Assembly (NCBI RefSeq): GCF_026151205.1
Contig: NC_087072.1
Coordinates: forward strand, 6,558,084 to 6,622,083
Direction: 5' to 3'
Origin: Bolinopsis microptera
Taxonomy: Eukaryota; Ctenophora; Tentaculata; Lobata; Bolinopsidae
Length of the DNA: 64,000 nt
In this document: piece by piece, positions 37,033 to 47,507 of the stretch
Numbering within the stretch: position 1 is the first letter of the stretch
Layout of the letters: each line of letters opens with the position of its first letter
Translations under genes and position numbers: made by a program
The notes under the pieces: model-generated
What the model saw: the letters and a program-made list of their open reading frames with translations, nothing else
The model's database searches: none
What the model was told of the DNA's origin: nothing

Positions 37033-38469
37033 TATGTACAATACCTTCTCAGTTCTTGTATTACATTGAAATTTGTTTGACATCGTAAACATTTAAAAGA
37101 CTCGACCTTATAAGTCTGAATTGGTCATATTGATATAGTGCAGTAATTGCACTATATCTGTCTGTCTGTCTGTCTGTCTGCGCGCGTGTAATTTCCAAGC
37201 GGTTTTAATCAAGAAAACGGTTAGAGTTATGGGACTGGTATAGCGCCGAGAAAATTCTGACGAAGCCAAGTGATAAAGGTTTTTTGAATCGGTCGGTGGT
37301 AAGTGGTTTAATTGATGGTTTTGTACCACAAATGTGACATAAAATAGATCACTTTTTCTCCCTCCTCGCTCTCTCTCCCATTACTGCATAGGCAGCGTTG
37401 GTACATAAATCATAATTAGGTTAGCCTCGATATTCACTGTCATGTAATACTATAAGCTTATTAGGGGAGGGAGCACTTATTGCGGTCTGTTTTGACTGTA
37501 GTGAGAGTTCATCCGACAATATTATGCGTGTTTTCAAATATAATAGGCGGGTTTATACTTTTGCATTTCAACTGCGATAGTGAAGTCCCGGCTGTAGGCA
37601 CGGGTTACACTAGTAAATTGATAAAACCAACTTAAAACGAATGGTAGACCTCAACATCATATTCTTTGCGATTAACAGCTCAATATCTGTTGTAATGTAA
37701 ATTCCGTGGCCACTACCAAAATTGAACAAAATCCCAATATTCTAGTTGGAAATATCCTAGGAGCGGACGACCGCGGTACCGATGTAGTAAACTGCTAAAC
37801 TGGAACACAGATTTACCACAGTATACAGATTCCCACCCATTTAATTACCGAAACCTATAATCCACCATCTTACACCACCCTTGTTAATTTTTCCAGAATT
37901 GGAAGCCCTACTTCACGTTGAAGTCCTGTTTGTTATTTGGTTATCCATTTATCTAAATTAACTTACACGTAAGCACGTCTCCGGTTTAGTACATATTATA
38001 CCGATTATACTTCTTATCAGATAAATTAATTTCCAGCACACGTTATAAGTATGTCGGAACTGTTAGCAGCACAAATATATCGTCAGCAAAATAATTAACA
38101 GCCCTGCAAACATCTTCTAGAATTAGAATTTTGGTCTAATGAAATTGTCCAATTACTTTCCCGGAACCATACTTTTTGTCGATGTAATTATCATTTTAAG
38201 CAGCTGAAATCGCAGGAGTCCACTCGAAGAAAGAAACAATAATTAAAGATCAACAGTATCAACAACCTCTTTGTCACTGGATATATATATTGATCATAAC
38301 CTTCCACTTTACAGTCAAATTTGAACTTACTGAATGAGGTTAGAAGATATATTTGTACTGTAGCAAATTTACTTCATATCAAAAATCTAAGAGTGTCGTG
38401 TTACCCAGAATCATCGAGATAAAAAGTTAGAACATGATACTGATAGCAAACATCCATCAAAATTACTAC
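37033..38469. other. Intergenic, nothing recognised apart from a short (TCTG)n
   Basis: Contains (TCTG)6 at about 37156-37180 and AT-rich unique DNA. No exon is supported. Confidence 0.5.
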
Positions 38470-38890
38470 TTTAGCGTATAATCACAGTGCTGGCAAGCAC
38501 GAACGCCGCCATTACACTCACTATACTATTTATCCCCTATACTATCGGACCATACCCCCTTTACTGTTTTTCCAGGCATTAAGACTCATCGAAAGTCTTT
38601 CAGCAGGCATATTTTAAGTTCAGAACATTCTAATTCAATGTCAAACATGAAAAGAATAAGAAATAGTTATTTTATGCGCAAAATACGCGCCAGCACTGTT
38701 ATACGAAATTCGGTAAAAAACCCAAAATCGCCATATTCAGGTGCCTTAAAAACCATGTTAAAATTGAGTTAGAGATCTGAAATTTTGCAGATGTTTCTAG
38801 ATGTTGACCACACACTGCAACAAAAGTTTCAAGTATCAGAAGTATCGGGAAGCGGGTTTTCTGTAACCCCTGTTTTACAACAGATTCTCG
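38470..38890 (-). repeat. Dispersed repeat R1, copy 3 (inverted relative to copy 1)
   Basis: Reverse-complement match to 6605-7035. The inner unit 38485-38708 again begins CAGTGCTGGC and ends GCCAGCACTG. The shared flank includes CCAAAATCGCCATATTCAGG and the ACAGGGG/CCCCTGT block. It is diverged and non-coding. Confidence 0.7.
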
Positions 38891-39991
38891 TGAAGTACAT
38901 CTATCTATATTAATATTATACAGACGCTTTGGTAGTCAATTGTAGCCTACATTTAAGTGTCCGTAGATTCAAAAGCTTTAATAGTTTAAAGATACAGCCA
39001 TCATGGACAACGGGTCTTGGAGATAATTGTTCAGACTTCAGTTTACACTTTACATTAAATCGAAAAATAATTTAACGTCATCATCACCACTTCTTGACGT
39101 CATCAAGTTAGCCGTTTTAAAAACTTGATTTTTGACAAAGTAATAACTTTTCAAATTGATTTTACACCATTAAAAAGTAATTCTATTCAAAATTTGAGGT
39201 CTTACAGAAGTTAGACAATTGTTTAAGCATTCTGAAAATCTACCGGAACGTTTTCTTAGTTTGCTCCTTCATAAAGATACTCGCTGTTGAAGTTAGTACT
39301 ATTTTGAAGAATAATCTTATAAAAACACAAAAGTTGTGATTTAGTATTCTCTGGTGTTGGGCCATCCCTCGGGTTGTGGAGCTCAGTTCTCTTTCCTATA
39401 GGTCTATACTCTATATACTTATAGTGCATTAGGCTGGTTTAAAAGTTAGAAACCAATAAGTTGCACATGTGGGGACACGCCCAAATTGATAGAAAATTGC
39501 TAAATTCACCGAAAATTGCTATTTTTATCAACTTTGGAGTCCCGTTGTGATGCAAGTTCGTTGAAATCTTTTGAAACTTTGCATGCTTATCAAACTATAT
39601 ATAAAATACCAATATGCAAACATTTACGGTGATTCAATATTGGATGCGCACGAAACGTCCGCTCAAAATTTGCACCTGCGAAATTGTAATAGATTAAGAA
39701 GAACTACCCGATTACAGCATGTGATTGATGTAATTAATCGAAACTTATTAGTATTACAATTCGTAAGCCGTGAATGGATGGGAAAAGCGACCGACCGATT
39801 TCATTCTCGGTATCATTTTTCATTTACGGACGGTCATTCAAATTAATATCAGTTACTTTTGTTTGGGAAAGAGAGACACTGGCAGCGGTCCACTTCCGTT
39901 TTTTAAAGCTTTCTGCTGTGAGCTTCCTCTGACCGAAACCAAACTTCCAGCATCTCAATCGTGTCACATGCCATCTATATTTGACATACTA
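38891..39991. other. Intergenic, nothing recognised
   Basis: An open plus-strand frame at 39571-39846 has no splice or start context and no recognisable motif, so it is not called. Confidence 0.5.
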
Positions 39992-40650
39992 ATTGGTTGC
40001 GGTTGAGAAATTCGGTCAAAACTGTAAAATTTCGGTCCTGGAAATTTCATTTTCAAAAAATGGGACAGAGATTGAAACAATATGATTTTTCATTTTTCCT
40101 CGGAATCTTGAGTCCCAATACCTCAATTTGGTTTCATACCATCATCAATTAACTGACTAATTGGTTTCTGGGCAAAAAATTCATCCATGTCTGTAAAATT
40201 AGTGTTAAAAAATGTCATTTTTGAAAATAAGACAGAATTTCAAAAATACAATCTTTCGTTTTATTTCAATCGTGTCATATGCCTCTTATACCTTAAGAAC
40301 GACAAATTTAGTCTACCATAAATTTAGTTAAACTTTTGACTAAAATTGTTGTAAAACAAATTTCATGTTCTTTTAGTCTCAAGACTAAATTTTTCGGCGA
40401 CTAATTTTAAAGCAGACTCTTAAGGTGGTTGACTGACTACTTGGTTGCGGGTGAAATATTCAGTCAAAACTCGAAAACTGTAAAATTTCGGTCCTGGAAA
40501 TTTCATCTTGAAAACTGAAAATGGGACAGATATTGGGGCAATATGATTTTACAATTTTATTCAGGATTTTGACTTCCAGTGCCTCAATTTGGTTTCATAC
40601 CATCATCAATTAACTGACTAATTGGTTTCTGGGCAAACAATTCATCCAGT
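39992..40650. repeat. Direct repeat pair of about 200 bp (39992-40187 and 40441-40650)
   Basis: Both halves read TTGGTTGCGG, GTCAAAACT, GTAAAATTTCGGTCCTGGAA, ATGGGACAGA, CCTCAATTTGGTTTCATACC and ACTAATTGGTTTCTGGGCAA in the same order, with indels. Phrases such as AATGGGACAG recur again near 40675. A non-coding, diverged tandem-type repeat. Confidence 0.75.
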
Positions 40651-41175
40651 CTGTCAAATTTGTGTTCATGTTTGAAAATGGGACAGACATTTGGAAATAT
40701 GAATCTTCGTTTTAAAGTGAGCTAAATGTCGAGTTTTCGGGTTAACATAAAACTTTGAAAACATTTTAAAATTCAGGAAGTAATTTCGGATGGTAAAATT
40801 TTGAGGTACAGCAGCAATCCGGATCGGAAGTTACTCTCAAAAATACACCTCATGAACAATATTCCTGTCTCCTGAACATCTCTCATGAAAATTAGGAGAA
40901 TACCTACAAGTTTTCGTTTATTATACTCCCTGCTAACTTATAACTCGTTGATGATCAATTTATTACATCTTACTTTGAATCGAAATTAACTGAGATTTCA
41001 ACTAATTGTAATGTTGATCAAAATAAAACTACCATCTTATGAAATGCGTTAGGTGAGTAATAATATTACATCAGCACTATAAAATACATCTGAAGATGAA
41101 ATACCAGTCCGTTATCAAAAATGGTGTTAATTTATTCCACATGTCTTTATGACCAGGGATTTTGTCGAGAAGACT

Positions 41176-43599
41176 TTATACGCATTCTGGTCTGTTAGCA
41201 GAGTAAACCTGAAAAATTATCTCAATTACAAACTAGTTTCATGCTTTTAATAACTGAATGTTCTCACGATATTCATTTTGTATTATGAAATGATTTTAAA
41301 TTGGAGGTTACAATATGAAAAGGTTGACTTACTTCGCTGACACAGCTGAACTCTTCGACAACTCTATCTCTGATTGCCTCAGCCTCAGCAAGACCACTTA
41401 CACTTAGACCACCTTTGACAGCAGCTCCATATGATTCAAGGGCATCGCTGTAGTTAGCGATAACGTAGTCGTAAGCCTGAATAAGTTAATCTTAATAGAA
41501 CTAGAAGCAACAATTATGATTAATTGGAATGAAGCTTCAATACAGTTTGAAATTATCCTAACAGGTAAATATTGGGATTGAAGTACCAAATTTTTCGCTA
41601 ATTTCGGTCGAAGAATTTTGCTTACCACAATTCCCCTTCGGACAACCTTCTCGATACAACATGGTAGCTGGTTCCTGGCGAAGTAGGATGCAGCACGGGA
41701 CTGGCATTCACCGCAGAATTCAGAGGCATCATCACATTTACGATTGTTCATGTGCCTGAAGATACCCCTGAGGAAACTGGCAGTATCGCTGGTACATCCA
41801 TCATCACACCATCCCTTGGCGAGAGCTTGAGCTTCTTCGGCGGCAGCAGAGGCATCAGATTTGACACCCTTGGTGAGGTGCTCCTCAATGAAGTCTTGGA
41901 TATCGTCAGCACTGGAGAATCGGTCAATAGCCTGAGGGAAGAAATTTTATCAATGATATTGTATAATCATATGGCTTAGCTAATAATATTTACTTTTGTT
42001 TAATGAAACGCTATGATCATTTGCTTCAAATTGTAATTGTATGTATCAACTACTAACCATGGATGCGAGGTCTCCGAGGAGAGAACCTTTGCTAGCTTTT
42101 GCGAATTTTGCAACTTTGTCTTCAAATCTGTCTTTGTAGGCTATCTCGGCAGCATCGATGGTATCTTGTACGAAGTCAACATTTTCAGCTTCGCATGCCT
42201 GTAAAATTATCAGCTGTTATTTGATTTGTCAACGCAAGAGTTTGAATTTATGGCGAATTATGGGAATATGACATATGAGTAATTGAAACAATTAGTTTTC
42301 TTCTCTACTCGACTCTAGTGATTTTAGAACAGATTATAATATTATGCTTTGTGCCACGAATATCATAAATTTGTGGGATAGCTGATATTAGAACAAAGTA
42401 TTTTGTGTTTAAAGTTACCTCCATAGCGGCGCTGACTTGAAGGAAACATCCACGGGCCTGTTCGCAAGCAAGGTTGCCGAGTTTCTCCATGTTGGGTACA
42501 TCAACAGCCAATTGTTTGTAGCTGACAACATCTGAGTCGTAGTGGCTGGCAGCATTGAGTCCGTAGCAAGTGGCTTAAATATTGTTGCTATTAATAATGT
42601 GCAATGAATCCTACGATTACAGGATAAGGAGAGGTCACATTGAGGTCACTGTCACGTAAAAGTGGTCCCTAGCGAGGAAATAATCACAAGCAATTGAGGT
42701 AAAAGAAAAAACTTAGAAGTGTTGTTATTCAAACCTTGTCTGACGAGAGATCTGCATTCATCGGAAAAGGCAACAGTATCAAAATCAAATCCAGGGCAGG
42801 ATTTTCTGAAATGTATTTGGTTGTTAGTAATAATATTGTATAAGTGATTATGTGGATAAATATCATCCAGAACATTATCATTGTATGATTTTCGTTGGAA
42901 TTGAATAGTTAAGGGGCCATCTACTCAGGATGTCCGGCGAATAGGGAGGGGGGGGGGGGGGTGATTTTGGAATTTCGGACAAATCCGGACAGGGGCCGGG
43001 GAGGGGGGTGGTTTCTAAAAATCCGGAAATTTTGGCAGAATTAATGAAAAGTCTCATTTATTTCAACTCTTTGACACTAATTACTCTGTAAGTTTAGATC
43101 CCTGTATTTTGAATGAGTACTTAAATGTACTTAAATGTAACTGTGCTAAACTTGTTCGACGTTAAATGTATTATTGTCTATTCTAAGTAACTGCAGATTT
43201 TATTAACAATGAATTTGAGTTGGTTTTATTTGTACTCTTAAGAGTAGCTGGAAATCCGGACGTCCGGGGGAGAGGGGTGGTTCTGAAAATTCGGACACAT
43301 CCGGACAGGGGGAGGGGGGTGGTCTGAAAATCTGCGATTTTGGCGAACGTCCTAAGTAGATGGTCCGTAACACTTAGTTTGCACGCTTAATATTAGTAAA
43401 GAAACCCATTGAAGAAAACCTGAAATTATTGCACCTTACACGAAAACATTCTACAAATATTATCTTAGTCTGACCCGAAGATAGCTAGAGATCCTACACG
43501 AGCAGTAGCAAATGCAGCATTGATATCATTTTTATCAACTCCCTGGCAGAGATTTCCGAATGCAACGCCAACAATGGCAAGGAAGATGATAGCCCTCAT
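41176..43599 (-). CDS. Cluster copy D: secreted Cys-rich 324-aa paralogue, moderately diverged
   Basis: Exons on the minus strand: 43599-43475, 42805-42735, 42573-42419, 42198-42058, 41931-41626, 41476-41333 and 41208-41176. Exon lengths equal those of the other copies and the frame is intact. Differences include CQGVDKNDI in exon 1, FSDECRSLVRQ in exon 2, ACEAENVDF in exon 4, HMNNRKC replacing HMNGGGC in exon 5, and the end NRPECV. The cysteines remain, which argues for a functional protein. Exon 3 uses a TATTTAAG acceptor where the others have TATTTCAG. Intron 1 is enlarged by a MITE (42913-43366). The gene stands alone, about 6 kb from copy C. Confidence 0.88.
42913..43366. mobile_element. 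MITE with GGNCCATCTACT ends in intron 1 of copy D
   Basis: The left end GGGCCATCTACTCAGGATGT and the right end in reverse complement GGACCATCTACTTAGGACGT form imperfect inverted repeats. Just inside, both halves carry G-rich phrases with TCCGGACA, GGGGGTGGT and AAAATCCGGA/AAAATCTGCG, so the whole element is mirror-like. No target duplication is clear. It is absent from intron 1 of the other four paralogues and so is a lineage insertion. Confidence 0.75.
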
Positions 43600-43869
43600 G
43601 ATGAGATATTGCCTATATATATTTTGAGGGGTTAAGACTTAGTATTCTTATTTAAAATGAAATCTTTGATAAAATGGTAACACTAACAGATTCAACGACT
43701 ATTTTAATGTAGGCATCAATATACTAATTATATACTTGTCTTATGGTGAAGTACTGTGTGTTCAACGAATCAAACGGCTAATAAAGCCTTGAGAACAAGG
43801 CATTTACTGACCACTGTCACAGTCAAATACAGTCGAAACTGCTAAACTGATTTTAGACCGTCGAAAACA

Positions 43870-43960
43870 TCCCTTTAAATACTGAGAGTAAAGCGTGGTA
43901 ACGCGTGGTAATGTGTAGTTTGCGTAGGATCTGATGCCGGTGAAGTAATTAGATAATTAC
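43870..43960 (-). promoter_or_regulatory. Promoter of cluster copy D
   Basis: On the minus strand: TAATTATCTAATTAC, CACCGGCATCAGATCCTACG, then TATTTAAA about 275 bp before the ATG. It matches copies C and E in the order of its blocks. Confidence 0.6.
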
Positions 43961-45530
43961 ATGTAACGAAATTTTAAATTTGCTGAATCGAAACAAATTT
44001 GTGCAGGTTTGTAATTAAGCTGCATAAATTATGATTACAGCTTGGAAATATTAATAAAGTGCGCTGCTAATGTTTTTTTCTCTGATAAGATAGCATAATC
44101 ACCATATTACGAGCTTTAACTTAGCGGGTAAACTAATTTTGGTATCTGAACAGCAAACTTATTGTTTTACGTAAAACTGAACTTCCAACTCCAGATAAAC
44201 ATGGTTCTAAAAATAACAACAGTTGACCTGGAGGTTGGGTTGAATTTGAAATGCAACTGTGTCGGTAATAATATGCCTTATGAGCTGCAAACCAAGATGT
44301 CTCTGGTTAATATGGCTTGTTATTACTATTAGTATTAGTTAAACAAGATACCTTATCGGACGTTATTTGTCCATTGTTAATAGACTGACCCGGCGCGCGC
44401 TACTTTGCAACACTTGCCTCGGGTCATAATATTATTATTTCGAGAAGAAAGCTGCGTGCACTAACTCGAAGAAATTTATACGAGTATCATCAGTACAGTT
44501 GATGTTTTCTTTTCGGAATTTTAAGCGAATGTCACCCCAGTTCTGATGCAAAAGTAGCGCAAAAGTTATACTTATATTAGGCTTGTGCGCAAATGATGAT
44601 CAATAAGTTATCCCGTTCTGAGATGACTGTCCCATGGTCCAGGCAACTGTGCAAGCAATTTACTTAATCATAACTTCGGTAATCAGCACAGTACGATACG
44701 GGAGAATAAAATATGGCCGAAATTTAACACTATAATGTTACAATTTCGCCACTTCTCACCTGTTAGTGTGATGAGATTTTGGCGCTGATAAAAATTGTTT
44801 GGCTACCAAATGTTGAACAGATAAACCTTAATAGTCCAGGCAAGCATTTTACCGACATGGGTCAAAGTCATTAGATTTATGCAATACATTTTTACAGTTC
44901 GGATGAAAAATACTGCTTGAGACCGAATTCGAACCCGAACCTTCTGCACGCGAGGCGAAAATGTTGCCACTGGTTACAATTCTTACAGTTACAATTCTTA
45001 GAATAAACCGGGGCGACATTTTTACGCTATCGCTTCCAATTTGCTAAAACACCTCCTCAGTACCATCCGTCAAGCAGACAAGATGTTATTTTACCGGACA
45101 TTGCGTTCACGGACATAACTTTCAACGGACATTAAAATAAAGGCATAAAAACCATTGGCATTACTGGGCGCGGGCGGTGCTCAGCCTGTTATTCAGCTTC
45201 AGTTTGTTTATGAACATAATATTAAAAGCCTGGGTCCAGGTTGGGGTTCCCAGGTAAACAAAACCATTGAAAACCCGGTATTTTTCACCTTTCTGGGCGT
45301 TTTTCAAATTCTATATTGATTTTCAATCAATATTTGATACAGTAAGCAAGAAATGCAGTCGTAAAATGTTGACATAATTAAGCCCGACGATAGAAAAAGA
45401 AATTGACCGAAATTTAAAGATATTATTTGTATAGTATTGGTACATAGTCACATCCTGGACAATAAGTTCGTAGCGGAATACTTTTAATTCTGGGAAAAAT
45501 TTCGACGGACTTTGACTTGGACAGACCGTA
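43961..45530. other. Intergenic; one possible SINE relic, otherwise nothing recognised
   Basis: AT-rich DNA with CpG-containing patches at 44385-44400. See the separate entry for 44915-44985. Confidence 0.45.
44915..44985 (-). repeat. Possible tRNA-derived SINE head
   Basis: On the minus strand an A-box-like AACCAGTGGCAACA is followed, about 30 bp on, by a B-box-like GGGTTCGAATTC, with CTCGCGTGCAGAAGG between them, as in tRNA-derived SINEs. No cloverleaf can be closed and no tail or second copy was found, so this is a weak call. Confidence 0.3.
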
Positions 45531-45539
45531 AACGGACAG

Positions 45540-45709
45540 AGTTTATTTGAAGGGCTTGCAGAGCCCGTATCCAGGCCGTGGACAAACAACTAACCTCACC
45601 TATTCCTGACCAGACTCACTCTGTCAACAATGCAGAAACAACCGTCCACGTTGTCAAACAGAATTTGAAAAGAAAGGCTTCAGCTGGAGATCAATTGACG
45701 AGGTACCTT
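45540..45709 (+). pseudogene. Remnant of a FLYWCH/MULE-type transposase gene
   Basis: The frame ACRARIQAV, then DQTHSVNNAETTVHVVKQ and LKRKASAGDQLTR resembles the C-terminal part of a FLYWCH zinc finger (C-x-A-R ... H-x-(H/N)) followed by the linker (KRKA) seen in MULE-like transposases of animals. An in-frame TGA lies just upstream and the frame breaks soon after 45709, so only a fragment remains. Assignment is by pattern memory and could be wrong. Confidence 0.4.
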
Positions 45710-45716
45710 ATATTAT

Positions 45717-46198
45717 ACTTTCGTCTTGGTAGATTCCAAACACAAGGAAATTTTCCTCTTGATTGGTAATATACTCAATGATGGAAGTATAGTGTATTGG
45801 CTATGCCCCGCTTACTAGTTTAGCTCTTTCTAGTCCCCTGCTACACGGCATGTAAACAGGGATTGGCTAGTTAGAGGCGGTCCGTGTAGGCCTTACACTG
45901 TGCTTTCAGCAATACTCATAAGTATTTCCGTGGCTGTGGTTGCAATGCGCCTAGTCTACTGGAATGATTCTTCGGAATTTCGCTGGATTGTACAACTTTC
46001 GTCTTGGTAGATTCCAAACACAAGGAAATTTTCCTCTTGATTGGTAATATACTCAATGATGGAAGTATAGTGTATTGGCTATGCCCCGCTTACTAGTTTA
46101 GCTCTTTCTAGTCCCCTGCTACACGGCATGTAAACAGGGATTGGCTAGTTAGAGGCGGTCCGTGTAGGCCTTACACTGTGCTTTCAGCAATACTCATA
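45717..46198. repeat. Apparently identical 204-bp direct repeats (45717-45920 and 45995-46198)
   Basis: The sequence from ACTTTCGTCTTGGTAGATTC to CAGCAATACTCATA occurs twice with an offset of 278 bp and no difference that I could see. The 74-bp spacer is unique. It directly follows the transposase-like fragment, so it may be part of the same element or a recent tandem duplication. Confidence 0.9.
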
Positions 46199-46878
46199 TA
46201 TATGAAACACTGAAACAGTTGGTGGTATGGGTTATAAATCCAGAGCAAAATTTGGTTGTCAGCTATCTGATATATATATAACAGAGAAAAGACATCTTGT
46301 TCAGCTTCGCTCCCCACATGTGGAGTCAACACGAGGCCGCCCAGATGGATTTAACTCAATGCTTTCAGCTGTTCATTGTTCAAAGCCGTGTTGACTAAAA
46401 GCAGAACAGGCCCTTACAGACTTGAAAATACCAAGAGAGATGTATGATGACATCCTAAGCCTAAATCGATTCGCTACCATCAGCAGCTTCAGAGAATTGT
46501 AGACAATTAGGACAATTACAACTACACCAAAACCATGGAATTCCTGAAAGCTATTGGTCATTTGAATATGCTTTAGATTTGATTTTATTTTTATGGTATT
46601 TTAATATTAAATTATTGTATGTAACTATTACTTTAATCAATTACATTTACATAATTGTTGAATTTATCGATATGTAATGAAAATATTCCAACTAACAGAT
46701 AATATCTCTTGTTGGAAATGTGTCGTATTCAGATCGGATTACAATCTCGGACAACAGTCGTTCTTATAGTTATATCGATCACCTGATTCGTACAATAGTC
46801 GTGTTACCGAATGGCACTGGCAGTGTTATTTCGTATCGGATAAATGGTCAGTGATACATAATACATTATTTTCGCAAA
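46199..46878. other. Intergenic, nothing recognised
   Basis: Possibly further decayed transposon sequence after the acceptor-like TATATATAACAG at 46272-46283, but no frame stays open. Confidence 0.4.
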
Positions 46879-47103
46879 ATGGCGGATGGAAAAAACAATA
46901 AATCAACTTTTCAGTTGGCTGAGCTCATTTTTGAGGGCATCAAAAACTGCGCCAGAATTCCAAGATCTTTGTCTTACGTCGTGACCCTCATCGTCATTTC
47001 ATTTAGTATCGGGGCGAAATCCACGATACAGCCGTGCACTCGTGCGCGGTGGGCCTACAACGTGAAGCAACAAGGTCTTACAAGGAAAATGCCCACTTTT
47101 TGA
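46879..47103 (+). CDS. Small open frame, possible first exon, 74 codons
   Basis: Starts in a good context (GCAAAATGGCGG). It begins MADGKNNKSTFQLAELIFEG and contains one hydrophobic stretch (YVVTLIVISFSIG) that could be a membrane helix. No downstream exon, domain or homologue is recognised. It could equally be a chance frame or a transposon relic. Confidence 0.25.
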   Translation: MADGKNNKSTFQLAELIFEGIKNCARIPRSLSYVVTLIVISFSIGAKSTIQPCTRARWAYNVKQQGLTRKMPTF

Positions 47104-47507
47104 CCTTAAAAGGTTATAAAAACACAGCCTTTTAAGATACGATATGCAGATTGTAGGATGTAGATGCATGTGAAACAACACGAGGAAAAATGTCGTGTAC
47201 AATTTTAGCTCGACATCACAAGAAATGGTTGAGTTATAGCCTTCAATCAAAAAATCATTTTTCACTATAATCTATAATTTGTTTATTTTATTCTGGTTAA
47301 ATCTCACTTTCGATTTAGATTTAAATTTAATTTGAGCAGATTTCTTGCAGTCCTATTCTATTATATAAATAAAACAATCTTTTTCGGAATTGCAGTAAGA
47401 GGAGTAATATTACATCATCATTATCAAATACATCTGAAGATGAAAAAATAGTCCGTTGCCAAATATGAATGGTGAACATTCGTTCCAAATTTCCTTTCAG
47501 AGAAGAG

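Noticed and set aside
36121-37092. Open frames encoding Ser/Pro-rich (+) and poly-Glu (-) proteins
   Set aside because: They are translations of the (TCC)n microsatellite and have no start, splice or domain support.
39571-39846. 91-codon plus-strand frame
   Set aside because: Lies in repeat-rich DNA, no recognisable feature.
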